Below the pieces are notes generated by a model. The model saw only the letters and a program-made list of their open reading frames with translations, was not told the origin of the DNA and ran no database searches. DNA of 64,000 nucleotides from UBA9715 sp003452695 (GTDB lineage: Bacteria; Actinomycetota; Coriobacteriia; Coriobacteriales; Eggerthellaceae), in the NCBI GenBank assembly GCA_946625225.1, contig CAMOTA010000001.1, positions 1 through 64,000 of the forward strand, in the 5' to 3' direction. Each line of letters starts with the position of its first letter. Position 1 is the stretch's first letter. A program made the position numbers and the translations under genes. This document shows positions 17,111-29,346 of this stretch, in pieces.

Positions 17111-20100
17111 TTACTTCACGACGACCTTCTTGCCGGCGTACTTCTTGTACAGGGCCTTCTTGGCCTTGGCTGCCTTGCCGCTGAGCTTGATGGTCGTTAT
17201 CTTCGAGCCCTTCAGCATGTTCTTGATGGCTGCCTTGTTCAGGTTGCCGCTCTTCACCGTGATGGTCTTCAGCTTGGCGCAGCCCTTGAAGGCGTTCTTG
17301 CCGATGGTCTTCACCGAGGCGCCGATGGTGGCCTTCTTCAGTTTCTTGCAGTTCTGGAAGGCGCCCGCGCCGATGCTCTTCACGCTCTTGCTAACGACTG
17401 CCTTCGTCAGCTTCTTGTTGCCCTTGAAGGCGTTCTTCGCAATGGAGGTTACCTTGTACGACACCCCGTTGATTGTGATGCTGGCAGGGATACCGGACTT
17501 GACGGAAGCGGCCACGCTGCTCAGAGCGACTTCAGGTGCCGCGCCGCTCTTGGTAACCTTGTAGGTTGCAGCTCCCGATTTAACCGTTTTCCCTACCGGC
17601 AGCACTTTCGAAGTTGCCTTGAAGGTGGCGATGTAGGTCGCAGCACCCGTTACCTTTGCCACGCTCGGCGACCAACCGCTGAACTCGTAGGTGAACTGGG
17701 CATCGGCCGCCTTCGTGGGCGTAGCGCCCTTGTATGCAGGCAGAGCGCCGTATTCCACGTTGTCGGAGGCGAGCACGGTGCCGTCCTCGTTCGCCCATGT
17801 GATGGCATAGGCCCTTGTCGCGCTCGTGTACTGGGCCGTGTATTCGGCATTAGCCGTTGCCGCCGCCAGCTCGGGCGACCAACCGGCGAACGTGTAGGAG
17901 TACCGCGCATCGCTTGCCTTCGTAGGCGCAGGGCCTTCATATGCGGGAACGGCGCCGTATTCCGCAGTCGTCGTGGCGAGCACCGTGCCGTCCTCGTCCT
18001 TCCAGGTTATGGCGAAGGTGTGCGGTACTGCGCTATACGTTGCCGTGTATTCCGCATTAGCCGTTGCCGCCGCCAGCTCGGGTGTCCAGCCAGCGAACGT
18101 GTAGGCATACTGCGCGTCGTCGTCCTTGGTCGGCGTGGAACCCGCGTACGTCGGCATAGTGCCGTAGGCCGCAGTGACCGTGCTAAGGACGGCACCGTTG
18201 TCGTTCTTGAACGTGATGGTGAAGGTGCTGGAAAGGAGGGCTATCCTCTGCTCGGCCGCTTCGAGGCGGGTGAGGTTGGTCACCTTTGCCTTCTGCGTGT
18301 CGGTCAGGGCGTTGTAGGCGTTGCGCATGGCCACGATTGCATCGGCATGGGAAAGGTCGACGGTTTCGGGAAGGTTGGCTATTCCCTCGGACACGCTTGC
18401 TGCCTGCGCGTTGTCGATGGCATCCGGGCTCGTCACAGCGGCCAACGCTTCGCTTGCAGCGTTCAACTTGGTAACGTCGTCGGGGTTCAGCAGAGCCTTC
18501 TGAGCGTCGGTCAGGGCGTTATACGCGGTAAGGGCGTTGGTTATTGCCTCGGCATCCGACGCCTTAACGTCGGCGGCTGCAGGCAGTTCGGCGATGATCG
18601 CCGCCACTCCGTTTGCAAGGCGCGTGTCTTCCTGCTTCTGCAATTCGGCAATCGCCGCTTCGGCGTCTTCGAGTGCCTTCAGCTGCTCGGCGGTAACGTA
18701 TGCCTTCTGGGCGTCGGACAGGGCGGTATATGCCGCGCGCGCGGCAACGACGCTTGCCTTCTGGTCGAGCGACGTTATGGCGCCCAGTGCCTCTATCTGC
18801 CCAGATACGACTGCTGCGGTGTTCTTGTCTGCCGCCTCTCCGTCGGCGGCTGTTTGCAGCTGCGCTATCGCGGCCTCGGCTGCTTCCAGCTTGTCCAGCT
18901 GATCGCTGGAAACGAGGTCCTTCTGCACGTCGGTGAGCGCTTCATAAGCGTTGCGCGCAGCAACGACGGCCGCCTTCTGGTCGAGCGACGTTATCGCACC
19001 AAGCGCATCGATTTGCGCGGCGGCCTGCTGCGCGGCGGCCCTGTCTTCGGCCGTGACCTCGGTGGTGTCCGCGAAGCTGACGCTTACCGTCATGTTGCCG
19101 GTGGAATACATCGAAAGCGAACAGAACAGATATACCGTCTGGTCCTTTTCCAGATAGACCGTGCAGTCGTAGGCTTCTCTATCCTCGTCGTCGTAATACG
19201 CTTCGTCGATGTAGCCAGTCTTGTCGGCGTGGTCGTAGATAGAGACTGTTCTATAAAGGTTGCCCTCGGTTCCTACCGTGAAGGTGTAATCGCCCGCCTT
19301 AGCCGCCGTGAAGGGAAGAACATGTTCGTCGCCGCGTTGCGCGATGCTAATCGTTGCAGGCGACCCGACCGCCAAGGTCGCATCGCTCGACACGCGGTTA
19401 CGCACGTAAATTCGGTATTCTTTCGTGCCCTTCACCTTCGCGGAATCAGTTGCCTCCAAAACGACAATGTACGCGCCGGGTTGGCTGGGTACGCCTTCCA
19501 TATCCACGTATTCGTCCAAATCCTCGTCGTAGGACCTATAGCCAACGATGGTGAAATCTTCGCCTTGGTTCAGATACACCTCGTCGTCTTCGCCGTTGTA
19601 ACGGTAGGCGTAGAGTGTAGGAGCATGGAATTCGCCATTGGCAATGTACGCCTGGCTGCTATGGGTAAAGTCCCAGCATGCGAGATCCGAGTAATCGTTT
19701 ACTTTAAACCAAACGTGCCTGCTTCCAGTATAGGCGCTTCCGCTTGCCGGTTCCAGGCGGGCATAGTATTCACCTGCTTTGTCGGGAGTGCATTCAATAT
19801 AATAATAATCGCCCCGTTGACTGTCCCAAGCCTCTTGTTCATAGGCAGCAACTACGAAATCAGTCCCCTCTTCAAGGCGAACGTCTCCGTTTTTGCCAGG
19901 ATGATACAGGTGGAACGTAGGGGCATGAAGCACCCCCGCTTCTATGTAACCATCACCGCTTCTGCTAGCGTACCAATTGTTAAGCGTATGGTAATCACAA
20001 ATGTAAACGCTGACCTTCAATGTTCCTGTTACGGAAGCTCCAGCAGTTGCTGACAGGGTTACCCTATATTCACCCGGCTCTTCCGGCGCGCCTTCGATTG

Positions 20101-23086
20101 GCAGGTACTGCTCGTTGTCGTCATAGTCATAGGTAATTTTCTCATAAGCGCTTATTTCGAAATCTTTGCCCTGCTCGAGCCAGAAAGTCTCATAATTCGA
20201 ACCGCGGCGATACAATTCGAATATAGGTTCGTAGAAACCATCAATATCAATGCCGCCACCCGAATAGTCGTAATCCCAGTACTTCAAGTTGCTGTAATCG
20301 TTCACCACGAAGGAGAAGTACTTCACACCCGTCCACTTGCTTCCTTCCACCGGTACGAGCTTGGCGTAGTAATCGCCATCGGTTGCCGGATTGCCTTGAA
20401 GGTCGATGTATTCGTCCTGTTCGTAATCGTATTGGGCATATCCTGCAATCTCGAAGTCCACTCCCTGTGTCAGGTATACATACTCGTCGTTGACGTTGTC
20501 CGTGCAGTAGCTTAGAACGAACGTTGGGGCATGGAAAACGCCGTTTTCCATATAGCTGTCCTGCGATACGCGGCCACCCAGATTGTTCAGCTTGCTGTAA
20601 TCATAGACTTCCACCGAGATCTGATTCGTACCCGAAACGCTTGCCGTGTCGAGCGCGCGCAGAGTCGCCCGGTAATTGCCCGACGTTGTCGGCTTGCCAT
20701 CTATCGCCACGTACCTTTCTTCGTCCAGATCGTAGCGCTCGTATCCCTCGACCTCGAAATCCTCGCCGAGCCTTAGGTATATGCGATTGTCATCTTTGTC
20801 GCGGTACAGGTAGAAATCCGGTTCGTGATAGCCATCGGAATCTATGTAGGCAACCTGCCAATTCCTATCCCAGTACTGCAATTCGCGATAATCGGCAACT
20901 TCGACTTCCAGCGTTTTCACGCCGGTAACCGAAGCCCCGTCTGCAGCTTTCAGCGTTACCAGGTATTCGCCCGCTTGCGTGGGATTTCCTGTAAGGGCGA
21001 CGTACGCTTCCGTATCGTAGTCCCAGACCTGATAACCGTCTACGAAGAAATCCACGTCCTGAACCAGGTTCACCCTATCGTCTCCCTTGTAGCGGTAGAG
21101 GCTGATTTCCAAATCGTGGAATCCATCGAAATCGATGTAGGACCCGTCGTAAGAGGGAGTCCAATATTGGAGGTAAGCGTAGTCTTCTACGGTGAAGCTA
21201 GCCTCATACGTGCCAGAATAGCCGCTACCCTCTATCGCTTCGAGGATGGCTTCGTAATTCCCCGCCGTCGCTGGCACGCCTTCCACAGCTAAATACGATT
21301 GCTCTTCTTCATCCCAATAGCGGTAGCCCGCTATGCGGAAGTCGGTGTTTTGTTCGAGGTATACCGATTCTTCACTTTCTGAATCATAGCGGTACAACGT
21401 AAAAACCGCTTCGTGGTAGGTTCCGTCTTCTAGATACGCGTTTTCCCTAGCCCATCCGCTCCAATTGCCAATGTCAGAGTAATCTTCAACGGTGAAGTTA
21501 AAGTAAGTAACTCCCTTGTAGCCGTTGATAGCGGTGGCGATAGCACGGTAATCTCCGCTTTGCTGGATATCGCCTTCTACTGCTGTGTATTCATCGGTGC
21601 TTTCGTCGTACTTCTCGTAGCCGGCAATTTCGAAGGTTTCGCCTTCATAGGTCGGATCGCCTGCATAGTTGTCTAAATAGAACGTGGGCGCAATATACTG
21701 CCCTTTCTTGATATAGGCATTCCCAATACGCCCAGTGCCCCAATTGGAGATGTCGAGCCTATCGCTCACCCATAGCGAGATTGTCTTCGTTCCGGTGTAA
21801 GAGGACCCTTGCGCGGGTTTTAACGTTACCTCGTAATCCCCAGCTTCTTGGGGAACTCCTTCTACCGGCCTGTACGTTTCGGCACCTTCATCCCAATAGG
21901 CGTAGTCTTTTAGAACGAAATTGCCCTCTTGGTTTAGTATCGTTTTCTCGCCTGCCGAGGTCTTGTACAGATACAACTGGGGAGCATGGAAGCCATCGAC
22001 ATCGATGTAGCCGCTTTCGCTGATTTCATATTGCCAGTATTGCAGGTCTGAGTAATCTTTGACGGTTATCCATTCTCTCAAGGTTCCGGTATAGCCGCTT
22101 CCCTCCTTCGCGGTTATCTGAATAGAGTATCCACCTGGTTCCGTGGGACCACCGACGACCGGTACATAGTCATCCGCGTCATCATCCCACTGCTCGCAAT
22201 CCCCCACGATATAGTCCTCGCCTGCGGTCAGGGATACGGTGTTACTGTCCCCTCCTCGATAGACGCTTACGACAGGTGCATGATAAATGCCGTTGTCGAT
22301 GTAGGCATCTTCGTCTATAGATACGTACCATTCAGAAAGATCTCGATAGTCTCTTACATACACCTCTTCGATACGTTCTCCGGTTATCGGTGCCCCCTCC
22401 TTGGCTTGCAAAGTAACGTAGTAGTACTCGTTGCCGGAGGGGTCGCCTTCTATCGGCACGTATTCTTGCGATTCGCTATCGTATTGCATGAGCCCGCTAA
22501 CGGTGAACGCGTCGTCCTGTTGCAGGGTTATATTCGTATCACCTAAGGAGTAGTACAGCGAGAACACGGGTGAATGATATCCATCTCGTTCCAAATAGGC
22601 ATTGGAATCGAGCTGCGATACCCAATCCTCTATGCTCGTGACTTCCAGGTCTTGGCCTTCCACAACCTTGAACTTAAAGGTTCCCCAGTCGCTTTCCTCG
22701 AGAAGACGAGGGTAGAGATAGACCGTCTTGCCTTTGCCGATATAGAGCTCTAGCGAGAAGTTGGTGCTTTCTCCTCCATCGTCGTTGCCACCAAGGTTCT
22801 CTTGCCCATCGGCATCGGCATACACGCTCAGATAAGTATCATAGTTTCCCGTGCTGTAGAAGCGGTACATGCCCGACTCCGGGGCGGTGAAGGTGTAGAC
22901 CACGGGCTCGCCCTTGTAATCCACTTCGACAGTCTGCCCCACCTCCAGGGATGCATCCTGCGTTTCGATTGAACCTGCTGCCAGGTCGCCATCGTGCGGG
23001 TCTGCGGCGAATGCCGCTGCTCCCAGGCACAGCGACGTCATCGCCGCCAGCACCAGGCAAGCCGCCGATTTCAACAGCTTTCTCAT
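17111..23086 (-). CDS. Giant secreted repeat protein (PPC-like, 11 novel repeats, helical modules, B-repeats, BspA LRR)
   Basis: A 1991-residue secreted protein with a signal peptide (1-28, ending AFA) and a good AAGGAGAAGG site. The order is: a PPC-like beta domain (about 38-145); eleven tandem repeats of about 100 residues (151 to about 1230), each opening with a W/L-containing DYSDLxYW-like turn, then AYID.DGFH.P, GxDFxxxGYExYD, a G.P step and GSxYTGT; a second PPC-like domain (about 1240-1340); four helical modules of about 60 residues (ARNAYEALTDVQK type); three InlB-like B repeats (ITWKDEDGTVLA...YTFAGWSPEL); and a C-terminal BspA-type leucine-rich segment (FKGNKKLT, FQNCKKLK). It ends KKVVVK with no membrane anchor, so it is secreted or held non-covalently. 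It is probably an adhesin or binder of host or polymer ligands. Confidence 0.85.
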   Translation of the reverse strand: MRKLLKSAACLVLAAMTSLCLGAAAFAADPHDGDLAAGSIETQDASLEVGQTVEVDYKGEPVVYTFTAPESGMYRFYSTGNYDTYLSVYADADGQENLGGNDDGGESTNFSLELYIGKGKTVYLYPRLLEESDWGTFKFKVVEGQDLEVTSIEDWVSQLDSNAYLERDGYHSPVFSLYYSLGDTNITLQQDDAFTVSGLMQYDSESQEYVPIEGDPSGNEYYYVTLQAKEGAPITGERIEEVYVRDYRDLSEWYVSIDEDAYIDNGIYHAPVVSVYRGGDSNTVSLTAGEDYIVGDCEQWDDDADDYVPVVGGPTEPGGYSIQITAKEGSGYTGTLREWITVKDYSDLQYWQYEISESGYIDVDGFHAPQLYLYKTSAGEKTILNQEGNFVLKDYAYWDEGAETYRPVEGVPQEAGDYEVTLKPAQGSSYTGTKTISLWVSDRLDISNWGTGRIGNAYIKKGQYIAPTFYLDNYAGDPTYEGETFEIAGYEKYDESTDEYTAVEGDIQQSGDYRAIATAINGYKGVTYFNFTVEDYSDIGNWSGWARENAYLEDGTYHEAVFTLYRYDSESEESVYLEQNTDFRIAGYRYWDEEEQSYLAVEGVPATAGNYEAILEAIEGSGYSGTYEASFTVEDYAYLQYWTPSYDGSYIDFDGFHDLEISLYRYKGDDRVNLVQDVDFFVDGYQVWDYDTEAYVALTGNPTQAGEYLVTLKAADGASVTGVKTLEVEVADYRELQYWDRNWQVAYIDSDGYHEPDFYLYRDKDDNRIYLRLGEDFEVEGYERYDLDEERYVAIDGKPTTSGNYRATLRALDTASVSGTNQISVEVYDYSKLNNLGGRVSQDSYMENGVFHAPTFVLSYCTDNVNDEYVYLTQGVDFEIAGYAQYDYEQDEYIDLQGNPATDGDYYAKLVPVEGSKWTGVKYFSFVVNDYSNLKYWDYDYSGGGIDIDGFYEPIFELYRRGSNYETFWLEQGKDFEISAYEKITYDYDDNEQYLPIEGAPEEPGEYRVTLSATAGASVTGTLKVSVYICDYHTLNNWYASRSGDGYIEAGVLHAPTFHLYHPGKNGDVRLEEGTDFVVAAYEQEAWDSQRGDYYYIECTPDKAGEYYARLEPASGSAYTGSRHVWFKVNDYSDLACWDFTHSSQAYIANGEFHAPTLYAYRYNGEDDEVYLNQGEDFTIVGYRSYDEDLDEYVDMEGVPSQPGAYIVVLEATDSAKVKGTKEYRIYVRNRVSSDATLAVGSPATISIAQRGDEHVLPFTAAKAGDYTFTVGTEGNLYRTVSIYDHADKTGYIDEAYYDDEDREAYDCTVYLEKDQTVYLFCSLSMYSTGNMTVSVSFADTTEVTAEDRAAAQQAAAQIDALGAITSLDQKAAVVAARNAYEALTDVQKDLVSSDQLDKLEAAEAAIAQLQTAADGEAADKNTAAVVSGQIEALGAITSLDQKASVVAARAAYTALSDAQKAYVTAEQLKALEDAEAAIAELQKQEDTRLANGVAAIIAELPAAADVKASDAEAITNALTAYNALTDAQKALLNPDDVTKLNAASEALAAVTSPDAIDNAQAASVSEGIANLPETVDLSHADAIVAMRNAYNALTDTQKAKVTNLTRLEAAEQRIALLSSTFTITFKNDNGAVLSTVTAAYGTMPTYAGSTPTKDDDAQYAYTFAGWTPELAAATANAEYTATYSAVPHTFAITWKDEDGTVLATTTAEYGAVPAYEGPAPTKASDARYSYTFAGWSPELAAATANAEYTAQYTSATRAYAITWANEDGTVLASDNVEYGALPAYKGATPTKAADAQFTYEFSGWSPSVAKVTGAATYIATFKATSKVLPVGKTVKSGAATYKVTKSGAAPEVALSSVAASVKSGIPASITINGVSYKVTSIAKNAFKGNKKLTKAVVSKSVKSIGAGAFQNCKKLKKATIGASVKTIGKNAFKGCAKLKTITVKSGNLNKAAIKNMLKGSKITTIKLSGKAAKAKKALYKKYAGKKVVVK
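19395..22636 (-). repeat. Eleven tandem ~300-bp coding repeats
   Basis: The DNA encodes eleven divergent copies of a roughly 100-residue unit in the giant secreted protein. Copies can be counted by the opening motif: EDWVSQLDSNAYL, SEWYVSIDEDAYI, QYWQYEISESGYI, SNWGTGRIGNAYI, GNWSGWARENAYL, QYWTPSYDGSYI, QYWDRNWQVAYI, NNLGGRVSQDSYM, KYWDYDYSGGGI, NNWYASRSGDGYI and ACWDFTHSSQAYI. DNA identity between copies looks low, so the array is old and not freshly duplicated. Confidence 0.85.
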
Positions 23087-23251
23087 GGCCTTCTCCTTCT
23101 CGCGCCCATTACGGTACAGCTACTCTATGCAGAGTTGTGGAAATAATACCATGACCTTTCTTGTTAAATATTAGAAATAATCGCTATTGACTACTATGAC
23201 CAAGAGAAGGCAGCAGAGCTGGACCTACCCCTATTCCACCTGTTCGCAGAG

Positions 23252-23389
23252 CTAGTCAATTGCATCCAGCACATCCCCGTATCGCGCAACAACTTCATCG
23301 GCGATGCGTTCGAACTCGGGGATGTAGTCATGCAGCATCTTGTCCAGCAAGTCCTGCATGGCTTGCTCGTATTGGTTAAAGCGCCTCAT
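23252..23389 (-). CDS. Small helical protein after the nucleotidyltransferase
   Basis: A 45-residue reading frame starting at an ATG (23389) that overlaps the end of the nucleotidyltransferase gene by 14 nt and ending at a TAG at 23252. The product (MRRFNQYEQAMQDLL..., then FERIADEVVARYGDVLDAID) is amphipathic helical. The overlap suggests translational coupling, as in MNT/HEPN-type pairs, but this protein is too short to be a HEPN domain and I recognise no family. The opposite strand is also open here, so the call is moderate. Confidence 0.45.
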   Translation of the reverse strand: MRRFNQYEQAMQDLLDKMLHDYIPEFERIADEVVARYGDVLDAID

Positions 23390-23663
23390 AGATAACCTTC
23401 CCATCGCGTTTTATGTTGGCAAGCAGTTCGGGAGATACATTCCCATCCAAGTTGACAATATCCACTTCAAGAAGAGACCAGAGCTTTTCCTGAACATCGT
23501 CTTCAAACGCAGGGAAATCAGAGCATCCGCTAATGGCAATGTCTATATCGCTCTTCTCTTCTGCATCTCCCCTTGCCCGCGACCCGAACAGCACGACTCT
23601 TTGCACATCGTGCTTCTTTGCGAACTTGGCTATCTGGTCGTATACCCGAGAGATGCCAGCCAT
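23376..23663 (-). CDS. Minimal nucleotidyltransferase (MNT family)
   Basis: A 95-residue protein; the ATG at 23663 has GGAGG 8 nt upstream, so upstream in-frame ATGs are not used. It shows the nucleotidyltransferase signature GSRARGDAEEKSDIDIAI with the metal-binding Asp pair (SDID) and a later third carboxylate region (LLEVDIVNL). MNT proteins are often antitoxins that AMPylate or pair with a HEPN or substrate-binding partner. The coupled downstream frame is only 45 residues and does not look like HEPN. A toxin-antitoxin role is possible but unproven. The gyrA terminator hairpin lies about 70 bp upstream of its start. Confidence 0.85.
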   Translation of the reverse strand: MAGISRVYDQIAKFAKKHDVQRVVLFGSRARGDAEEKSDIDIAISGCSDFPAFEDDVQEKLWSLLEVDIVNLDGNVSPELLANIKRDGKVIYEAL

Positions 23664-23733
23664 CGATTGTGCCTCCGTGCCACCTTGCGTCATACGCCAT
23701 TGTACTGTATGCACCATGGTCCAAGATGCAAGC

Positions 23734-23765
23734 GGGCGCCGGAGAACCATCGCTCTCCGGCGCCC
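23734..23765 (-). terminator. gyrA terminator hairpin
   Basis: GGGCGCCGGAGA pairs perfectly with TCTCCGGCGCCC over 12 bp with an 8-nt loop, 35 bp after the gyrA stop. Only a weak T-rich run follows on the minus strand. It marks the end of the gyrase operon. Confidence 0.75.
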
Positions 23766-23799
23766 GTAGTCTAGCTAGCCTGGGGGGTTTACCCTTGGA

Positions 23800-26517
<2,718 letters not shown>

Positions 26518-26588
26518 TGAATAACTCCTCGTAATGCTTCGCTATGCCTTCGCGCAAGCCAATGAATTCGTTTTCGGTGCAAATGCGG

Positions 26589-26626
26589 GCTGGGCCCAAG
26601 CCGACGCCATGCGCCTTGGGCCCAGC
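26589..26626 (-). terminator. Hairpin between gyrB and gyrA
   Basis: GCTGGGCCCAAG and CTTGGGCCCAGC form a perfect 12-bp stem with a 14-nt loop, starting 4 bp after the gyrB stop and 72 bp before the gyrA start. There is no U-tract, so it may be a partial terminator or an RNA-processing/stability element that sets the gyrB:gyrA ratio. Confidence 0.6.
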
Positions 26627-26629
26627 TGG

Positions 26630-28594
26630 CTAGATGTCGAGGAAGCGGACGTCGCGGGCATGCGATTGTATGAAATCGCGGCGCGGTTCCACCTTATCGC
26701 CCATCAGGTCGCTTACGGCCCTTTCGGCTTCTGCGGCGTCGTCTATGTTCACCTGCAGAAGCGTCCTGCTCTTGGGCTCCATCGTTGTCTCCCATAGCTG
26801 TTCCGGGTCCATTTCGCCCAGACCCTTGTAGCGCTGGACGTCGAACTTGTCCGGATTGTCGTATTCCGCGAGCGTGCTCGAAAGCGCCTTCTCGTCGTAG
26901 ATGTAGCGCTCCACCTTGGTGGTGCGGGAATTCTTCTTCTTCAAGCCGAAGATGGGAGGTTGCGCGATGTAGATGTAGCCGCGGTTGATGAGCTCGGGCA
27001 TGTAGCGGTAGAAGAAGGTGAGCAGCAGGCAGCGGATATGGGCGCCGTCCACGTCTGCATCGGTCATGATGATGATGCGATGGTAGCGCGCCTTGTCGGC
27101 GTCGAAGTCATCGCCGATGTTGGTGCCGATGGCCGTGATAAGGCTGCTGATGGTCTCGGACGAAAGCGAGCGGTGCAGGCCCGCGCGCTCCACGTTCAAA
27201 ATCTTTCCGCGCAGGGGAAGGATTGCCTGGTACTTGCGGTCGCGCGCCTGCTTGGCGCTGCCGCCTGCGGAATCGCCCTCTACGATGAAGATTTCGGAAT
27301 TGGAGGGATCCTTCGAGGAACAATCGGCAAGCTTGCCCGGCAGGCTGAAGCTGTCCAGAACGCCCTTGCGCCGCGTGGCCTCGCGCGCCTTGCGCGCGGC
27401 CTCGCGCGCCTTCAGCGCTTGGCTTGCCTTGCCGACGATGCGTTTGGCCGGAGCGGGGTTCTCTTCCAGGTATTCGGCCAGGCCCTTGGTAACGGCAGTC
27501 TGCACCAGGCCGCGAATCTCGGTGTTCCCGAGCTTCGTCTTGGTCTGGCCCTCGAATTCCGGTTCGTGCAGCTTCACGCTGATGATGGCCGCCAATCCCT
27601 CGCGGCAGTCGTCGCCGGTCAGGTTGGAATCCTTTTCCTTCAGGATGTTCTTGGACCGCGCGTAGTCGTTTATGGTGCGCGTTACCGCCTGCTTGAAGCC
27701 GTCCAGATGCGTTCCGCCCTCGTGCGTGTTGATGTTGTTCGCGAAGGCCAGAACACCGTTCGAGCTGTACGAGCTCGTCCACTGCATCGACACCTCCACG
27801 GTGCCGTCTTCGTTTTCCGCCTCGAAGTAGATGGGCTTGTTCAGGGTTTCCTTGCCATCGTTCAGGTACTTCACGAAATCGACGATGCCGCCGTCGTACT
27901 TGAACGACACCGTGCGCGGCTCCTCTGCAGGTGCGCTCTGCAGGGAATGCACGTCGCTGCGCTCGTCGGTCAGCTCGATTTTCAGGCCCTTGTTTAAAAA
28001 CGCCATCTCGCGGAAGCGGTTCTGCAGCGTTTCGAAATCGTATATGCACGTGTCGGTGAATATCTCGGGGTCCGGCCAAAACGTGACCGTTGTGCCCGTC
28101 TTGCGCGATTTTCCAATTTCGTGCAGCTTTTCCACGGTCTTTCCGCGCTCGAACGATATCTCGTATTCCTTGCCGTCGCGGCGGACGTTCACCACCACTT
28201 TGCTCGAAAGCGCGTTCACGACGCTTACGCCGACGCCGTGCAAGCCGCCGGACACCTTGTAGCCCCCATCGCCGAACTTGCCGCCCGCGTGCAAGATGGT
28301 CAACACAACCTCGACCGTGGGCATCTTCTCGGTCTTGTGGCGTTCCACCGGAATGCCACGGCCGTTGTCGATGACGCAAATGGAATTGTCGGGACGGATG
28401 AACACTTGAATATGATCGCAGTATCCCGCAAGCGCCTCGTCCACGGAATTGTCCACGACCTCGTATACCAGATGGTGAAGTCCCAGCGGACCGGTCGAGC
28501 CGATGTACATGCCGGGGCGCTTGCGCACGGCTTCGAGCCCTTTCAAGACCTTGATGTCGTCTGCACCGTAATGCTCTTCGGGAATGCTTGCCAC
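26630..28594 (-). CDS. gyrB: DNA gyrase subunit B
   Basis: A 654-residue ATPase subunit of gyrase. The GHKL ATP site is clear: EVVDNSVDEALAG (N-box), DNGRGIPVE (G1) and GGLHGVGVSVVNAL (G2). The TOPRIM metal site follows (EGDSAGGSAKQARDR and DADVDGAHI), and the C-terminus ends with the short GyrB tail (MGDKVEPRRDFIQ). Length matches the GyrB form without the large E. coli insert. It lies 227 bp after dciA and 112 bp before gyrA. Confidence 0.98.
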   Translation of the reverse strand: MASIPEEHYGADDIKVLKGLEAVRKRPGMYIGSTGPLGLHHLVYEVVDNSVDEALAGYCDHIQVFIRPDNSICVIDNGRGIPVERHKTEKMPTVEVVLTILHAGGKFGDGGYKVSGGLHGVGVSVVNALSSKVVVNVRRDGKEYEISFERGKTVEKLHEIGKSRKTGTTVTFWPDPEIFTDTCIYDFETLQNRFREMAFLNKGLKIELTDERSDVHSLQSAPAEEPRTVSFKYDGGIVDFVKYLNDGKETLNKPIYFEAENEDGTVEVSMQWTSSYSSNGVLAFANNINTHEGGTHLDGFKQAVTRTINDYARSKNILKEKDSNLTGDDCREGLAAIISVKLHEPEFEGQTKTKLGNTEIRGLVQTAVTKGLAEYLEENPAPAKRIVGKASQALKAREAARKAREATRRKGVLDSFSLPGKLADCSSKDPSNSEIFIVEGDSAGGSAKQARDRKYQAILPLRGKILNVERAGLHRSLSSETISSLITAIGTNIGDDFDADKARYHRIIIMTDADVDGAHIRCLLLTFFYRYMPELINRGYIYIAQPPIFGLKKKNSRTTKVERYIYDEKALSSTLAEYDNPDKFDVQRYKGLGEMDPEQLWETTMEPKSRTLLQVNIDDAAEAERAVSDLMGDKVEPRRDFIQSHARDVRFLDI

Positions 28595-28821
28595 GTGTTC
28601 TCCTTACTATTGCGTTTACGGCAGCGGGAAGGAATTACGGGAATCAGTCGCCGCGTTTCTCGTCCGTTTTAAGGATTGTCCCGCCAGTAGTCTTTAACCT
28701 GAGAAATATTACCATATCCTGTGGAATGAGAACAGAAGGCCACACAACATGTTCAACTTTCGTTTTTAAGCTGTCTCTAATTGCGTCAGCGACCCGCAAA
28801 ACGCCTTTGTGAGGAAATCTT

Positions 28822-29346
28822 TCAATCTCCAGCTTTTGTTCGCTTTATATCGGCCTTCATGGCTTTTTCCAACGATTCCCTCAGGCGGGCGTCCTCTATG
28901 GGCGAAACAGTTGATTCGACGAACGATTCCTCTTCCTTGCTTAACGCGGGTGCTTCGTCCTTTCTTTCTTCAATCTCCTGCCCCTCGTAAGCATAGGGAT
29001 GGTTGTTCTTGTACTTGCCACGCGATACGTGTATGTCGAACCGGGCGATGTCCTCTCCGAAAAGCTCGAGGAACTTCAAGCGGATAAGCTCGCGTTGCGC
29101 ATTCAGCTCCGCGGCGAATATCGATTCGTCCACATATACTATGAGCGTGGGCAAGTCGCCGCGTTTCACTATGTACACGTTGTTGGTATGGGCCAGGAAC
29201 AATTCGGCCAGGTCACCGTACACCACATTCAAAGCCTGGCGATAGCGCTCGCGCACCTGATGGGTGCGGTACATGATGCGCGCCTGTTCCGAATCGCCCG
29301 ACAAGCTGGCTATGAGCTTGTCTACGCCGGCCCCTATCTTATGCAT
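28822..29346 (-). CDS. dciA: DciA/DUF721 replicative helicase-operator protein
   Basis: A 174-residue DUF721 protein encoded between recF and gyrB, the classic position in Actinobacteria. DciA proteins load or operate the replicative helicase DnaB in bacteria that lack DnaC/DnaI. The N-terminal half has the DUF721 pattern (LFLAHTNNVYIVKRGDLPTLIVYVDESIFAAEL); the C-terminal 60 residues are charged (EEESFVESTV...). It starts within recF (8-nt overlap), so the two are translationally coupled. Confidence 0.85.
   Translation of the reverse strand: MHKIGAGVDKLIASLSGDSEQARIMYRTHQVRERYRQALNVVYGDLAELFLAHTNNVYIVKRGDLPTLIVYVDESIFAAELNAQRELIRLKFLELFGEDIARFDIHVSRGKYKNNHPYAYEGQEIEERKDEAPALSKEEESFVESTVSPIEDARLRESLEKAMKADIKRTKAGD

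Noticed and set aside
17096..20053. A 985-codon plus-strand frame opposite the repeat protein
   Set aside because: The minus strand encodes an obvious repeat protein with a signal peptide. The plus frame mirrors its repeats.
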